A DNA stretch of 64,000 bases, from positions 62,001 through 126,000 of the forward strand of contig NZ_JALAZE010000005.1 of NCBI RefSeq assembly GCF_022809095.1, given 5' to 3'. The notes beneath the pieces are model-generated. The model did not search any database and was not told where the DNA came from. It saw only the letters and a program-made list of their open reading frames with translations. Position numbers and translations under genes: made by a program. Each line of letters opens with the position of its first letter. The stretch's first letter is position 1. Of the stretch, positions 26,570 to 34,824 are shown piece by piece. The DNA is from Bacillus kexueae (GTDB lineage: Bacteria; Bacillota; Bacilli; Bacillales; Aeribacillaceae).

Positions 26570-27157
26570 ATGAAGATTGCAGCTCATCTAAACTGGATTT
26601 ACAGCCGGCCACAAGTCATTCACACATTAACACACCTTTCCTTTCATCAGAACTTAAACCGTTTTCGTGAACCAGACAAACAACAAAAAGCAATGCTTAA
26701 AGCTATGATTTCCGATGAAACGACCTATATGGCGTTAGCCGTACACACCAACAAAATTGTCGGTTATGCGATTGTTTTGCCACCCGAAAAAGATGAACGT
26801 TGGCGTAAACTTTCCTATCTTAGGATGCTTGGAGTCATTGAAGTAGCTCCTGATTACAGAGGCCACAAAATTGGGCAAACGTTGTTACACAATTTGTTTA
26901 AACATGAAGAACTAGAAAATATAATTGTCGTCTCCCTCGAGTATTGTTGGCATTGGGACCTTTCGATGACAAACGGAGACCCTTTTCTATATATGCACAT
27001 GCTGAAACATGTTTTACAATCAAGTGGATTTGAAGAGTATGAAACGAACGAGCCTGACATTGCCTGTTATGATGTGAACTTTCTTATGGCTAAAGTCGGT
27101 TCAAGAATCACTAAAGAGCAACTGAACACTTTTAAAAATCTGGCGAAACTGTATTAA
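26570..27157 (+). CDS. AcuA-like GNAT acetyltransferase under a cobalamin riboswitch
   Basis: A 195-residue GNAT protein; ATG 26570 follows TAGGAGG. The acetyl-CoA loop is YRGHKIGQTLL (about 97-107). The segments EYCWHWDLSMT, GFEEYETNEPDIACY and NFLMAKVGSRITKEQLNTF are characteristic of AcuA, the acetyltransferase that inactivates acetyl-CoA synthetase by lysine acetylation. AcuA genes normally stand with acuBC or acsA; here the gene is alone, with a cobalamin aptamer and terminator upstream and a terminator in repeat C downstream. The target protein is not known; an acyl-CoA synthetase whose product depends on B12 metabolism is my inference. Confidence 0.85.
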   Translation: MKIAAHLNWIYSRPQVIHTLTHLSFHQNLNRFREPDKQQKAMLKAMISDETTYMALAVHTNKIVGYAIVLPPEKDERWRKLSYLRMLGVIEVAPDYRGHKIGQTLLHNLFKHEELENIIVVSLEYCWHWDLSMTNGDPFLYMHMLKHVLQSSGFEEYETNEPDIACYDVNFLMAKVGSRITKEQLNTFKNLAKLY

Positions 27158-27161
27158 TTGT

Positions 27162-27296
27162 TAAGAAACATACATGATTTTACACTCACACCCCGGACAT
27201 GAAAATTTATTCTCCCCGGGGGTTTTTCTTTCTACCATCTACCTATCATGATCGATCATTCAGCTCATAGGTAATTTTTATTTTCACAGAAAAAGC
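27162..27296 (+). repeat. dispersed repeat family C, copy 1 (with terminator)
   Basis: About 135 bp beginning AAGAAACATACATGATTTTAC. It contains a + strand terminator (ACCCCGG at 27190-27196 pairing with CCGGGG, then TTTTT). Repeat A copy 3 begins directly after it. The same unit occurs at 38702 and 60534. Confidence 0.85.
27190..27228 (+). terminator. terminator of the AcuA-like gene, inside repeat C
   Basis: ACCCCGG and CCGGGGGT pair across about 19 bases, followed by TTTTTC. Confidence 0.75.
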
Positions 27297-27300
27297 GCAA

Positions 27301-27463
27301 AGCGCAAGTCCTTAGGCGAAGGGCGCTTTAGGACCTGCGAGGAAGCTTTCGTCGCCACAGCAGGGCCGAAGCGACCCGAGCTGATGGCGCTTTGCGCTAG
27401 ACACCAAAAAAACGGTAAAGAGAATACTTTAACACTTTATTGAACTTAAACTTTCTGTAACAA
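27301..27463 (+). repeat. dispersed repeat family A, copy 3
   Basis: About 163 bp, same orientation as the others. Its left edge has the short duplication AGCGCAAAGCGCAAG. It ends just left of the hairpin at 27466-27499. Confidence 0.9.
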
Positions 27464-27465
27464 TG

Positions 27466-27499
27466 AAAAAAGGCTATCCAATAAGGACAGCCCTTTTTT
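27466..27499. terminator. bidirectional terminator hairpin between repeats A and B
   Basis: AAAAAAGGCT-A-TCC pairs with GGA-C-AGCC followed by TTTTTT, with one mismatch. A and T runs on both sides allow termination in both directions. Confidence 0.75.
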
Positions 27500-27703
27500 A
27501 ACATAAATTAATTTCGGTTAATCTCATCCGATAGCGGACGCTTTCCGAATTTGCACAGGACGTGTCCGCTTTTAGCAGAGGTTCAATTATCGCTTCCTCC
27601 ACTCGCATGCTCGTCTGTGGAGTCTTCGGCTCAAAGCTGTCCCGTTGGAGTCGCTACTAGCTATCGTCCCTGATTTCGTTTAAGGAGACTTATCAGACAG
27701 CCT
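27471..27703 (+). repeat. dispersed repeat family B, copy 2
   Basis: About 233 bp. It shares with copy 1 the segments GTTAATCTCATCCG, GCGGACG, TTGCACAGGACGT, TTAGCAGAGGTTCA and the right end GAGACTTATCAGACAGCC. The ends are inverted (GGCTATCC / GACAGCC). Confidence 0.7.
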
Positions 27704-27733
27704 CATGACGAAACTCTTTCATATTTAGATTTT

Positions 27734-28675
27734 CTATATGGCAACATCCCGACGATTGAAAACGAAGAAAGCAAGAAATTGAAACAAGATAAAATAAAAA
27801 ATTAACATCGTTAACGAGAAAGTCATCGTCATGCCCGGTACCAATGGCTCACCGTCAATGTATTCAACTAAAACCGTATTTGCAAAAAGTAGATATTTCG
27901 CCCACTCAAATTTCATTGACACAAAGTACGTCAATTGATAACCGGTAAACATGAGAAAGATTGAAAACCCAATGGCAGTGGAACTATTTCGAAAGACGCT
28001 CGAAAGCATGAAAGCCATAGTCCCAAGCATCAGTACATGTACTAAACTTAATGCATACGACATCATCATGTAGAGCCCCATATTCATTTCCGTAACTTGT
28101 CCATCTAGATATAATAATTTCGGCATCGGTTCACTAGGTAGGCCAAACAATACAGCACCGACAATCACAGCTGTACAAAACAGCATGATGGTCATAATTA
28201 ATGAAAAAATCACAACCGTCATATATTTCGAGAGGAGAAGTTTCGATCGACTTACCGGTCGAATTAGCAATAATTTCATCGTCCCCCAATTAAATTCATT
28301 CGCCACTATACCTCCAGCAATGATAATGACGAACATTCCGGCCAAATCCATGAATGAAGAGCTGATTTCAACAAAATCCCATAACGAACTCTCTGAATAA
28401 GGAGATAAGTTATGCTCAATTTGGTATTCGTTTATAGCTAATTGCTTTTCTAAATATAAAGGAGCACCCTCCCCCATTTCTTCTAGTTGAGCCTTTAATC
28501 CGTTATTCTCAGTTTGTAGTTCTACTTTCCAATTATCCGGATGTTCAATTTTTTCCTCCATATAGTGAATAAAAATACCTGCTGCAATGACAATTAAAAC
28601 CGACAGCCCAATCATGACATACGTTCCTATTCGCTTGAATATTTTCATAAGCTCATTTTGAATGAGATTAAACAT
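27734..28675 (-). CDS. ABC-2 type transporter permease
   Basis: A 313-residue permease starting at ATG 28675 behind GGAGG. It has a long N-terminal helix, a soluble loop of about 70 residues (EEKIEHPDNWKVELQTENNGLKAQ) and five more helices, with the family segment NEFNWGTMKLLLIRPVSRSKLLLSKY. It overlaps the upstream ATPase gene by 8 bases and is the last gene of the GntR/ABC operon. Related permeases export peptides, lipids or antibiotics; the substrate here is not evident. Confidence 0.87.
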   Translation of the reverse strand: MFNLIQNELMKIFKRIGTYVMIGLSVLIVIAAGIFIHYMEEKIEHPDNWKVELQTENNGLKAQLEEMGEGAPLYLEKQLAINEYQIEHNLSPYSESSLWDFVEISSSFMDLAGMFVIIIAGGIVANEFNWGTMKLLLIRPVSRSKLLLSKYMTVVIFSLIMTIMLFCTAVIVGAVLFGLPSEPMPKLLYLDGQVTEMNMGLYMMMSYALSLVHVLMLGTMAFMLSSVFRNSSTAIGFSIFLMFTGYQLTYFVSMKFEWAKYLLFANTVLVEYIDGEPLVPGMTMTFSLTMLIFYFILFQFLAFFVFNRRDVAI

Positions 28676-29585
28676 GTAATTTCGCCTCCGTTTCACCTGT
28701 CACCTCTAAGAAGCGATCTTCTAAGGATTTCGTTACTTCTCGAACCCCGAAAATTTTTACTCCGTGATGAACAAGCATACTTATCAGATTAGGAATCTCT
28801 TCTTTAGATGTAGTTACTGTTAGATTGGCTCCCACTACTTCGCATCTGTATTCCATCCGAATAATCTCATTAGCTCGCGCCACTTCTGATACTTCAAATA
28901 AGAATTCTTTATCCGCTCCTTGAACAAAATCGGATACACGCTGAACTTCAATAAGCTTCCCTTTTTGGATAATACCAATCCTGTCACACATCATTTCCAT
29001 TTCAGATAACAAATGGCTTGATACTAAGATGGCCATATTCTTTTCCTTCGCTAAGTTCCGTAGATGATCTCTCATTTCACGTATGCCTGCAGGGTCCAAT
29101 CCATTCGTTGGCTCATCTAAAATGAGTACGTTTGGCTTGTGCAGCAAACATTGAGCTAGCCCAAGGCGCTGCCTCATCCCTAAGGAATACGATTTCACTT
29201 TATCGTGGATACGCTCTTTTAATCCAACAAGTTCCACTATTTCATCAATCTCTTGCTTCGTTACCCCTTTTGACATTTTTGCGAAATGCCGCAAGTTATC
29301 ATACCCACTTAAAAAAGCGTACATTTCTGGATTCTCAATTATGGCTCCGACATGCTGGACAGCCTGTTCGAATTGAGTACGAATACTTTTTCCACCGATG
29401 AAAATATCTCCGTCCGATAATTTCATTAAACCGACCATCATACGGATTGTAGTAGTTTTCCCAGCACCATTCGGACCTAGTAGTCCAAACACTTCTCCTT
29501 TATAAATATCGAAGGACATCGAATCGATGATTTTCTTTCCTCGAATGACTTTCGTTACGTTATCTAATTGTACAATCGGTTTCAT
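28668..29585 (-). CDS. ABC transporter ATP-binding protein
   Basis: A 305-residue ATPase from ATG 29585 (GAGGGAAGGG upstream). Walker A is GPNGAGKTT, the signature is YSLGMRQRLGLAQ, Walker B is NVLILDEPTNGLDPAG, with His in LVSSHLL. The C-terminal extension of about 80 residues (after GIIQKGKLIEVQ) is common in bacitracin/lantibiotic-type exporters. It overlaps the upstream ATPase gene by 4 bases and the permease by 8 bases. Confidence 0.92.
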   Translation of the reverse strand: MKPIVQLDNVTKVIRGKKIIDSMSFDIYKGEVFGLLGPNGAGKTTTIRMMVGLMKLSDGDIFIGGKSIRTQFEQAVQHVGAIIENPEMYAFLSGYDNLRHFAKMSKGVTKQEIDEIVELVGLKERIHDKVKSYSLGMRQRLGLAQCLLHKPNVLILDEPTNGLDPAGIREMRDHLRNLAKEKNMAILVSSHLLSEMEMMCDRIGIIQKGKLIEVQRVSDFVQGADKEFLFEVSEVARANEIIRMEYRCEVVGANLTVTTSKEEIPNLISMLVHHGVKIFGVREVTKSLEDRFLEVTGETEAKLHV

Positions 29586-30286
29586 TCCCTTCCCTCGCTT
29601 CCACATAATGTTTTCATCCATTCCTTCACAGACATTCCTTCTCTCTCCCGAATGACTTCTACCGATTGTCTCGAAAGGATTTTCCCTTCATTTATTAAAA
29701 GGACTTCATCTAACAACATTTCCATTTCTCCCACTTCATGCGTCGTAATGACAACCGTTTGATTTTCGTAGTCGATAAACCTTAGAAGCCCTTCCACAAT
29801 TGTGTCGCGAACCATTGGATCTAACCCAGAAAACGGTTCATCTAGTAGCACAACCGGAGCGTTACGTGACAAGACTAATAAGAGCTTCACCCTTGCCCGA
29901 TTGCCCTTAGATAATTGGTGTAATTTCTTATACCTGTCTAATTTCAAAAAAGATAATAACTTATCAACCTTTTCGTGGTCGAAATCATCAAATTGAGAAA
30001 CATGAAAGTCGATCATATCTTGTACGGTAAATCCTCGATAGAACGTATCTAAATCGGACAAGTAGGCAACATGTTTGGCTATTTTCCGATTGACTTTTTG
30101 GCCATTAACCATCACCTCTCCCTTTGAAGGGAAAAGTAACCCCGCTATTAACTTTAATGTCGTAGATTTCCCACTTCCATTTGGTCCTACGATGCCGTAA
30201 ATTTTCCCCTTTTCTAAAGAAAACGAAACATCACAGAGCGCATCATTCCGCCCAAACTTTCGCGACACATTCTGTAGTGTAATCAT
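29582..30286 (-). CDS. ABC transporter ATP-binding protein (YtrB-like)
   Basis: A 234-residue ATPase: Walker A GPNGSGKST, signature LSKGNRARVKLLLVL, Walker B PVVLLDEPFSGLDPM, switch His in VITTHEVGEME. The LSKGN form of the signature resembles YtrB/bacteriocin-exporter ATPases. It overlaps the GntR gene and the next ATPase gene by 4 bases each, indicating tight translational coupling. Confidence 0.9.
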   Translation of the reverse strand: MITLQNVSRKFGRNDALCDVSFSLEKGKIYGIVGPNGSGKSTTLKLIAGLLFPSKGEVMVNGQKVNRKIAKHVAYLSDLDTFYRGFTVQDMIDFHVSQFDDFDHEKVDKLLSFLKLDRYKKLHQLSKGNRARVKLLLVLSRNAPVVLLDEPFSGLDPMVRDTIVEGLLRFIDYENQTVVITTHEVGEMEMLLDEVLLINEGKILSRQSVEVIREREGMSVKEWMKTLCGSEGRE

Positions 30287-30654
30287 TTCTTCTCCTCCTC
30301 TAAATATGTCCCCAATGCAATCTTAATCTCGTGGGCTTGTAATCCAAGCTCTTTCATATTCCATACAAACTGCTCAATCATTGAATGCTGCAACTGACTC
30401 GTTAAATCCGCAATCACCATCTGATTTTCCGTTACAAACGTTCCCTGCCCCCTTCTCGTTTCCACCACATTCATCCTCTCCAATTCCGTATAAGTTCGTT
30501 GAATCGTATTCGGATTGACCCCCATTTGAATCGCCATTTCACGGACAGAAGGAAGTTTCTCTCCTTTCCTCAACTCTCCGCGCACAATTTGGTAATGAAT
30601 TTTATCAATAATCTGTAGGTATATCGGCTTTGACGAATGAAACTTCTCTCCCAT
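30283..30654 (-). CDS. GntR family regulator, YtrA subfamily
   Basis: A 123-residue protein with only a winged helix (KPIYLQIIDKIHYQIVRGELRKGEKLPSVREMAIQMGVNPNTIQRTYTELE) and a short dimerisation tail. That architecture is the YtrA subfamily, which controls adjacent ABC genes. It follows the first permease gene by 3 bases and overlaps the ATPase gene. The probable operator is the inverted repeat at 31406-31429 in front of the operon. Inducers in relatives are cell-wall antibiotics. Confidence 0.9.
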   Translation of the reverse strand: MGEKFHSSKPIYLQIIDKIHYQIVRGELRKGEKLPSVREMAIQMGVNPNTIQRTYTELERMNVVETRRGQGTFVTENQMVIADLTSQLQHSMIEQFVWNMKELGLQAHEIKIALGTYLEEEKK

Positions 30655-30657
30655 GTT

Positions 30658-31377
30658 TTACACCTCAACCTTACGTTCTAAAAGCTTTGCAGATAGGAAG
30701 AAAGCAATGAGCGTTAAAAGGATATAAAAAAACATAAGAACAGGATTTGTCGGCGTAAATCGGATATAAAACATATCGGTATATCCCATCACCTTCACCG
30801 ATGTGCTTGAAAATGCCGGAATCTGGAGAATGAGATTGTAAGCCACTTGTAAACTAAAAATTATAAGTAACAAAAAGATGGTTCGAACCCAAGTCGGTGC
30901 GGATATAGAATAATAAACCGTCCATAAAAAGGTAGCGAATATACCTAGTAAGATGCTACCGATTACAATATCTAAAATTACTAACAACAATTCTCCTACT
31001 TGGGGTACAGGAACAACCTCTATCATATAAGGCAACAGAATAAGCAGAATAATCGTATTTAAGGTAAGGGAAATGAGAAAGTATGTGCTGGATGCCAACA
31101 ATTTTCCTAAAAGAAGCATACTTCCTGAATGAGGATTATGGAGCCATTGGCCGTATCTTACTTCAAATTGCAAGGATTGTAGCATAAACCAAATGATGTA
31201 AAAGGCATGAAACCCAAATAGTGAGAAGGAAAGAAAATAAAAAAGTCCAAACTGTTGTGACCAATTGGCTGCGACTACCCCAATAATAAAAATTACACCA
31301 GTTGCGATCAGCACCCCGATAAACGTATTTTTTAAAAGTTTTAATTCTTTTTTGTACAAACCAATCAATACATCCAT
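30658..31377 (-). CDS. membrane protein, ABC permease-like, first gene of the GntR/ABC operon
   Basis: A 239-residue protein with six hydrophobic helices. The start is ATG 31377, behind GGAGG; the longer reading crosses the operator and is rejected. The segment NPHSGSMLLLGKLLASSTYF is typical of ABC-2 permease-like proteins. The gene precedes the GntR gene by 3 bases. It probably forms a transporter with one of the ATPases, the downstream permease pairing with the other. Confidence 0.75.
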   Translation of the reverse strand: MDVLIGLYKKELKLLKNTFIGVLIATGVIFIIGVVAANWSQQFGLFYFLSFSLFGFHAFYIIWFMLQSLQFEVRYGQWLHNPHSGSMLLLGKLLASSTYFLISLTLNTIILLILLPYMIEVVPVPQVGELLLVILDIVIGSILLGIFATFLWTVYYSISAPTWVRTIFLLLIIFSLQVAYNLILQIPAFSSTSVKVMGYTDMFYIRFTPTNPVLMFFYILLTLIAFFLSAKLLERKVEV

Positions 31378-31405
31378 TTGAAATACCTCCAAAATTTGGT
31401 ATTTT

Positions 31406-31429
31406 AGTGTTCTAGTTAGATAGTACACT
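31406..31429. promoter_or_regulatory. inverted repeat, candidate YtrA-type operator
   Basis: Arms AGTGTTCTA and TAGTACACT, 9 bases each with one mismatch, separated by 6 bases. The outer AGTGT/ACACT resembles the known YtrA operator (AGTGTA and TACACT about 13 bases apart). It lies 29 bases before the first gene of the operon. Confidence 0.7.
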
Positions 31430-31640
31430 ATAACATTACCAAATTCAACAATATTTTCCATTAAACTATTTACTCTTATGAAATTTTTGGTTGAGTTGAC
31501 AAAAATAAGAGGTTGAGGTCATTGCAAAATGAGAAAAAGAAACGCTTGAAAATATACCATATTTTTCATGTTGTGATTCAGTATTTTACATCCTGTTTTG
31601 ATACAATTATGAAAACGACAAACGGAAGGAATTGAATTTG

Positions 31641-32057
31641 ATGAAAAAAACGATACAAGTCGTTGCTGCGGTCATCTTTAATCATAAAAATGAAGTTCTT
31701 TGTGCTCTACGTTCCTCAAAGATGTCATTGCCAAACCTATGGGAATTTCCAGGTGGAAAGATTGAACAAGGAGAAAATCCAAAAGAAGCACTAGTTCGTG
31801 AAATTAGAGAAGAACTGGGGTGTACCGTCAAAGTATACGAAAAGATTAAAGAAGTTCACCACGAATACGAGAATTTTATTGTGAACTTACTTACATACAA
31901 AACGACAATTATACAAGATACTCCAATCGCAAAAGAGCACGCTGAGTTAAAATGGGTGCCCACTCACAAACTGAACACACTCAAATGGGCACCTGCGGAT
32001 GTGGGGACGGTTGAAACATTGATAAATAAGACAATACGTTTAAACCAAGAAAAGTAA
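31641..32057 (+). CDS. Nudix hydrolase, MutT-like (8-oxo-dGTP or CTP pyrophosphohydrolase)
   Basis: A 138-residue Nudix protein. The Nudix box is complete: GGKIEQGENPKEALVREIREELG. The N-terminal KKTIQVVAAVIFNHKNEVLCALRS is typical of MutT-like enzymes that clean up oxidised nucleotides. ATG 31641 follows GGAAGGA by 10 bases. The SBF transporter gene begins 44 bases after its stop without a clear terminator, so the two may be co-transcribed, but no functional link is evident. Confidence 0.88.
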   Translation: MKKTIQVVAAVIFNHKNEVLCALRSSKMSLPNLWEFPGGKIEQGENPKEALVREIREELGCTVKVYEKIKEVHHEYENFIVNLLTYKTTIIQDTPIAKEHAELKWVPTHKLNTLKWAPADVGTVETLINKTIRLNQEK

Positions 32058-32101
32058 ATGAATGAATACTTATGATTTTTTTATTAAAGGAGCCTTATCG
32101 C

Positions 32102-33067
32102 ATGCTTACTCGACTAAACCAAATTCTTCAAAAGCTTATGCCTTTGATCACCCCAATTAGTGTGGTATTAGGTGTATTATGTTATCAGGTGCTAGACTCT
32201 TTTCTTTTTTTAGTACCGTGGATTTTTGCTTTCATGACATTTTCAGGAAGTTTAAACTCTAGCTTTTCTAATTTAAAAAAAGTATTAAAGCATCCTCTTT
32301 CCCTTGTCGTCACACTCATGATTCTTCATGTATTTATGCCGCTTATCGCCAATTACATTGGGAAATGGATTTTTCCTACCCAACCTTATTACGTCATTGG
32401 CCTTATATTAGCGTTTGTGATTCCTACAGGAATTACAAGTTTAATATGGGTATCCATTTACAAAGGAAATGTGTCTTGGACATTATCGATTATTTTAGTA
32501 GATACCCTTTTGTCCCCTATTATGGTGCCCATTATTTTAAAATGGCTTGTTGATTCCACAGTTGAAATGCATATCTATGAGCTTATGAAAGGGCTACTTT
32601 GGATGATTGTCTTTCCGTCTCTTCTTGGGATGTGCGTTAATCAGTGGTTAAAAAAGGAGCTAACCGAAAAGCTCTCCACTACCATCTCTCCTCTTGCAAA
32701 GCTCGGAGTTGGAGCAGTCGTCGCCATTAACAGTGCTGGTGTTGCTCCATACATACGAAATTTCAATATCGAACTGCTATTGATTGCACTCGTAGTATTT
32801 ACTTTAGCGATACTCGCATATGGACTCGGTTGGCTAGCAGGGATAGGAATCAATCAGCCAAGAAACACAATTATTTCGATGATATATAATAGCGGGATGC
32901 GAAACATTAGTGCCGGTGCAGTATTGGCCATCACCTATTTTCCTGCCCCAGTGGCTGTTCCTGTCATTGTCGGCATGCTTTTCCAACAAGTGTTAGCCTC
33001 TTCAATTGGCATGATTATTGAAAAGAAAACACATCATCTGGAAAGAAATCAAGCATTGCCTACGTAA
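32102..33067 (+). CDS. bile acid:sodium symporter (SBF) family transporter
   Basis: A 321-residue membrane protein with about ten helices, from ATG 32102 behind AAAGGAG. Family segments are GLILAFVIPTGITSLIWVSIYKGN and NSGMRNISAGAVLAITYFP, the latter part of the sodium-binding region. Bacterial SBF proteins import organic acids such as pantoate; the substrate here is open. No partner gene. Confidence 0.82.
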   Translation: MLTRLNQILQKLMPLITPISVVLGVLCYQVLDSFLFLVPWIFAFMTFSGSLNSSFSNLKKVLKHPLSLVVTLMILHVFMPLIANYIGKWIFPTQPYYVIGLILAFVIPTGITSLIWVSIYKGNVSWTLSIILVDTLLSPIMVPIILKWLVDSTVEMHIYELMKGLLWMIVFPSLLGMCVNQWLKKELTEKLSTTISPLAKLGVGAVVAINSAGVAPYIRNFNIELLLIALVVFTLAILAYGLGWLAGIGINQPRNTIISMIYNSGMRNISAGAVLAITYFPAPVAVPVIVGMLFQQVLASSIGMIIEKKTHHLERNQALPT

Positions 33068-33167
33068 TTATCATGACGTTTTCTCTAATGGTTTGTATTT
33101 TCAATAACAGAAAGAAAATTCGAAAACAAAATCAAATTCGTAGACTAAACAACTAAATAACACGAAA

Positions 33168-33192
33168 AAGCTTGGGATATTTTCCAAGCTGT
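33168..33192 (-). terminator. terminator for the gene at 33240
   Basis: AGCTTGG and CCAAGCT pair around 8 bases; the T-run (TTTTTC) is on the minus strand. Confidence 0.6.
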
Positions 33193-33239
33193 TCATTCGC
33201 TATTCTCCTGTCATTAAATCTCTCGTTAGCTGAGGACCA

Positions 33240-33569
33240 TTAAGTGTTTCCTAAGTATTCGACTAAATAAAAGAACCCAAATTTCCTTACAAGAAAGTTA
33301 CTAAGTTCACCCTGTGTTGCTTTTTCAATAGGCGGTTTTGTTAAGGTGTAAGCTTTAGCATTCAACTCAGCAAACTTTTCCTTGTATTCTTCGTTATGAT
33401 ACACATCATCAACAACCTCAGATGTTAGAGCTGCTTTGGGATAACCCATAATAAATACATGTGTTCTTAATGCCATGCTAGGAGTTGAGTGCAATAAGAA
33501 AAAAATAATCGCAAATGAAATTAAAAAAACGATTTCTTTCTTCATAAGGAATTTTTTCATAGTATTCAT
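33240..33569 (-). CDS. hypothetical membrane-anchored protein (109 aa)
   Basis: A 109-residue protein with an N-terminal hydrophobic segment (EIVFLISFAIIFFLLHSTPSMA) that may be a signal peptide or anchor, and a polar domain with VVDDVYHNEEYKEKFAELNAKAYTLTKPP. AAGGGAG lies 10 bases before the start. It ends at a hairpin. No family recognised; codon use looks like that of its neighbours. Confidence 0.55.
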   Translation of the reverse strand: MNTMKKFLMKKEIVFLISFAIIFFLLHSTPSMALRTHVFIMGYPKAALTSEVVDDVYHNEEYKEKFAELNAKAYTLTKPPIEKATQGELSNFLVRKFGFFYLVEYLGNT

Positions 33570-33715
33570 AGTCTAAAAACTCCCTTACCTTCACGCTTTT
33601 TGAAGAAACTAAACCACTCAATTATCAATTATATTTTACCATTACATAAATTAATTTAACAAAATTTAACAACTCTCCATTTACTTATGTTCCAATATTT
33701 TATAAGATATTTGTA

Positions 33716-33773
33716 AGCTATCTTGTTACACAAGATAGCTATAGCAATCCCCTCTATCTTGTCATGCAAGATA
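33716..33773. promoter_or_regulatory. tandem PadR-type operators
   Basis: Two inverted repeats in phase: AGCTATCTTG and CAAGATAGCT (33716-33740, perfect 10-base arms, 5-base centre) and TATCTTG and CAAGATA (33755-33773, 7-base arms, 5-base centre). Centres are 36 bases apart. They sit directly upstream of the padR-like start, as expected for autorepression. Confidence 0.8.
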
Positions 33774-33791
33774 CACAAGGAGTTGATTCAA

Positions 33792-34118
33792 ATGTCCTCA
33801 AGAAGCCAACTGCTAAAAGGTGTGTTAGAAGGTTGTGTATTGGCCGTTATTTCAAAAGGTGAAGTCTACGGATATGAATTATCTGAAAAACTGAAAGAAT
33901 TTGGTTTAGAAGATGTAAGTGAAGGGTCTATTTATCCGATTTTACTTAGGTTACAAAAAGCCAACCTCATTCAAGGAGAAATACGAAGCTCTCCTAGTGG
34001 ACCGAAGAGAAAGTATTACACTTTAACGAAAAACGGACAACATGCACTCCTCCAATTCATAAACGAATGGGAAAGTCTAAAAAAACCAGTTGATTCCCTT
34101 CTAAAGAAAGGAGAATGA
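33792..34118 (+). CDS. PadR family transcriptional regulator
   Basis: A 108-residue PadR-type winged helix (LKGVLEGCVLAVISKGEVYGYELSEKL, EGSIYPILLRLQKANLIQ, GPKRKYYTLTKNG). ATG 33792 follows AAGGAG; the reading from 33723 passes through both operators and is rejected. The downstream membrane gene is coupled to it. Small PadR proteins of this type usually repress their own operon. The two inverted repeats upstream are the obvious binding sites. Confidence 0.92.
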   Translation: MSSRSQLLKGVLEGCVLAVISKGEVYGYELSEKLKEFGLEDVSEGSIYPILLRLQKANLIQGEIRSSPSGPKRKYYTLTKNGQHALLQFINEWESLKKPVDSLLKKGE

Positions 34119-34120
34119 TG

Positions 34121-34801
34121 ATGCAAGCAAGAGACCTTATTTCGCTAAACAATGATAAAAGGAAACTGCTTTCTGAACAAAATGAATCGTATTATTCTAA
34201 AATGCTCATTTACATTCGCTTTCACCTCTTTTTATCTGAACAACAGTCTGAAGAGATTTTAATGGAATTACTTGATCATTTAATTGAGGCACAAGAAAAA
34301 GGAAAATCTGCTGAAGAAGTGTTCGGCCATGACCCAAAAGCTTATTGCGATGAATTAATTCAAAACCTTGCAACTGAAAAAAGAAAAAATGTATTAAAGT
34401 TCACGACTTATTTATTGCTCATGATTGCGGGTATTCATTTGTTAATCGAGGGATTATTTGAAATCGCAACGGAAAACTTTGAACAGGCTGTCAATAGCTA
34501 CTATACAGGTTCTGTCATGGCATCGTTTGTTATTGGTTTGATTAGCACTGCTCTCACGGTCTACTTTATTTTTAATTGGTTAAAGCGTTCTGCTTTTAAT
34601 GAGGCGACTAGTCATGTAAAAGATGCTCTCTTCATATTTGCTGTCGCCTCTTTCGGTATGGGAGGAATTTTGTTAGGAGGAAAGCTCATTCCTCCATTTG
34701 GACCAATATTTCATATGAGTAATTACGTCGTTCTCGTGATTGGAATCATACTCTTAATGATTGTATTTGTGATAAACAAAATGGAACGGATAACAAAATA
34801 G
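34121..34801 (+). CDS. HAAS/DUF1129-type membrane protein, PadR partner
   Basis: A 226-residue protein. Of three consecutive ATGs (34115, 34118, 34121) the third has the best distance to AAGGAG. The N-terminal 85 residues are helical and soluble (LSEQQSEEILMELLDHLIEAQEKGKSAEEVFGHDPKAYCDEL), like the HAAS domain found beside PadR genes. Four hydrophobic helices follow. In PadR/HAAS systems the membrane protein is thought to modulate an envelope process. The signal is unknown. Confidence 0.8.
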   Translation: MQARDLISLNNDKRKLLSEQNESYYSKMLIYIRFHLFLSEQQSEEILMELLDHLIEAQEKGKSAEEVFGHDPKAYCDELIQNLATEKRKNVLKFTTYLLLMIAGIHLLIEGLFEIATENFEQAVNSYYTGSVMASFVIGLISTALTVYFIFNWLKRSAFNEATSHVKDALFIFAVASFGMGGILLGGKLIPPFGPIFHMSNYVVLVIGIILLMIVFVINKMERITK

Positions 34802-34824
34802 GTGTTCTTTAAAAAGGACACCTA
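34799..34824. terminator. bidirectional hairpin between convergent genes
   Basis: AGGTGTTCT and AGGACACCT pair (one G-T) immediately after the HAAS gene stop and before the 3' end of the HD gene. T-runs are weak on both sides. Confidence 0.55.

Noticed and set aside
26283-26612. A 109-residue minus-strand open frame
   Set aside because: It is antisense to the riboswitch and to the start of the acetyltransferase gene and has no ribosome binding site.
33723-33791. N-terminal extension of the PadR protein
   Set aside because: It would place both operators inside the coding region; the ATG at 33792 has a proper AAGGAG site.
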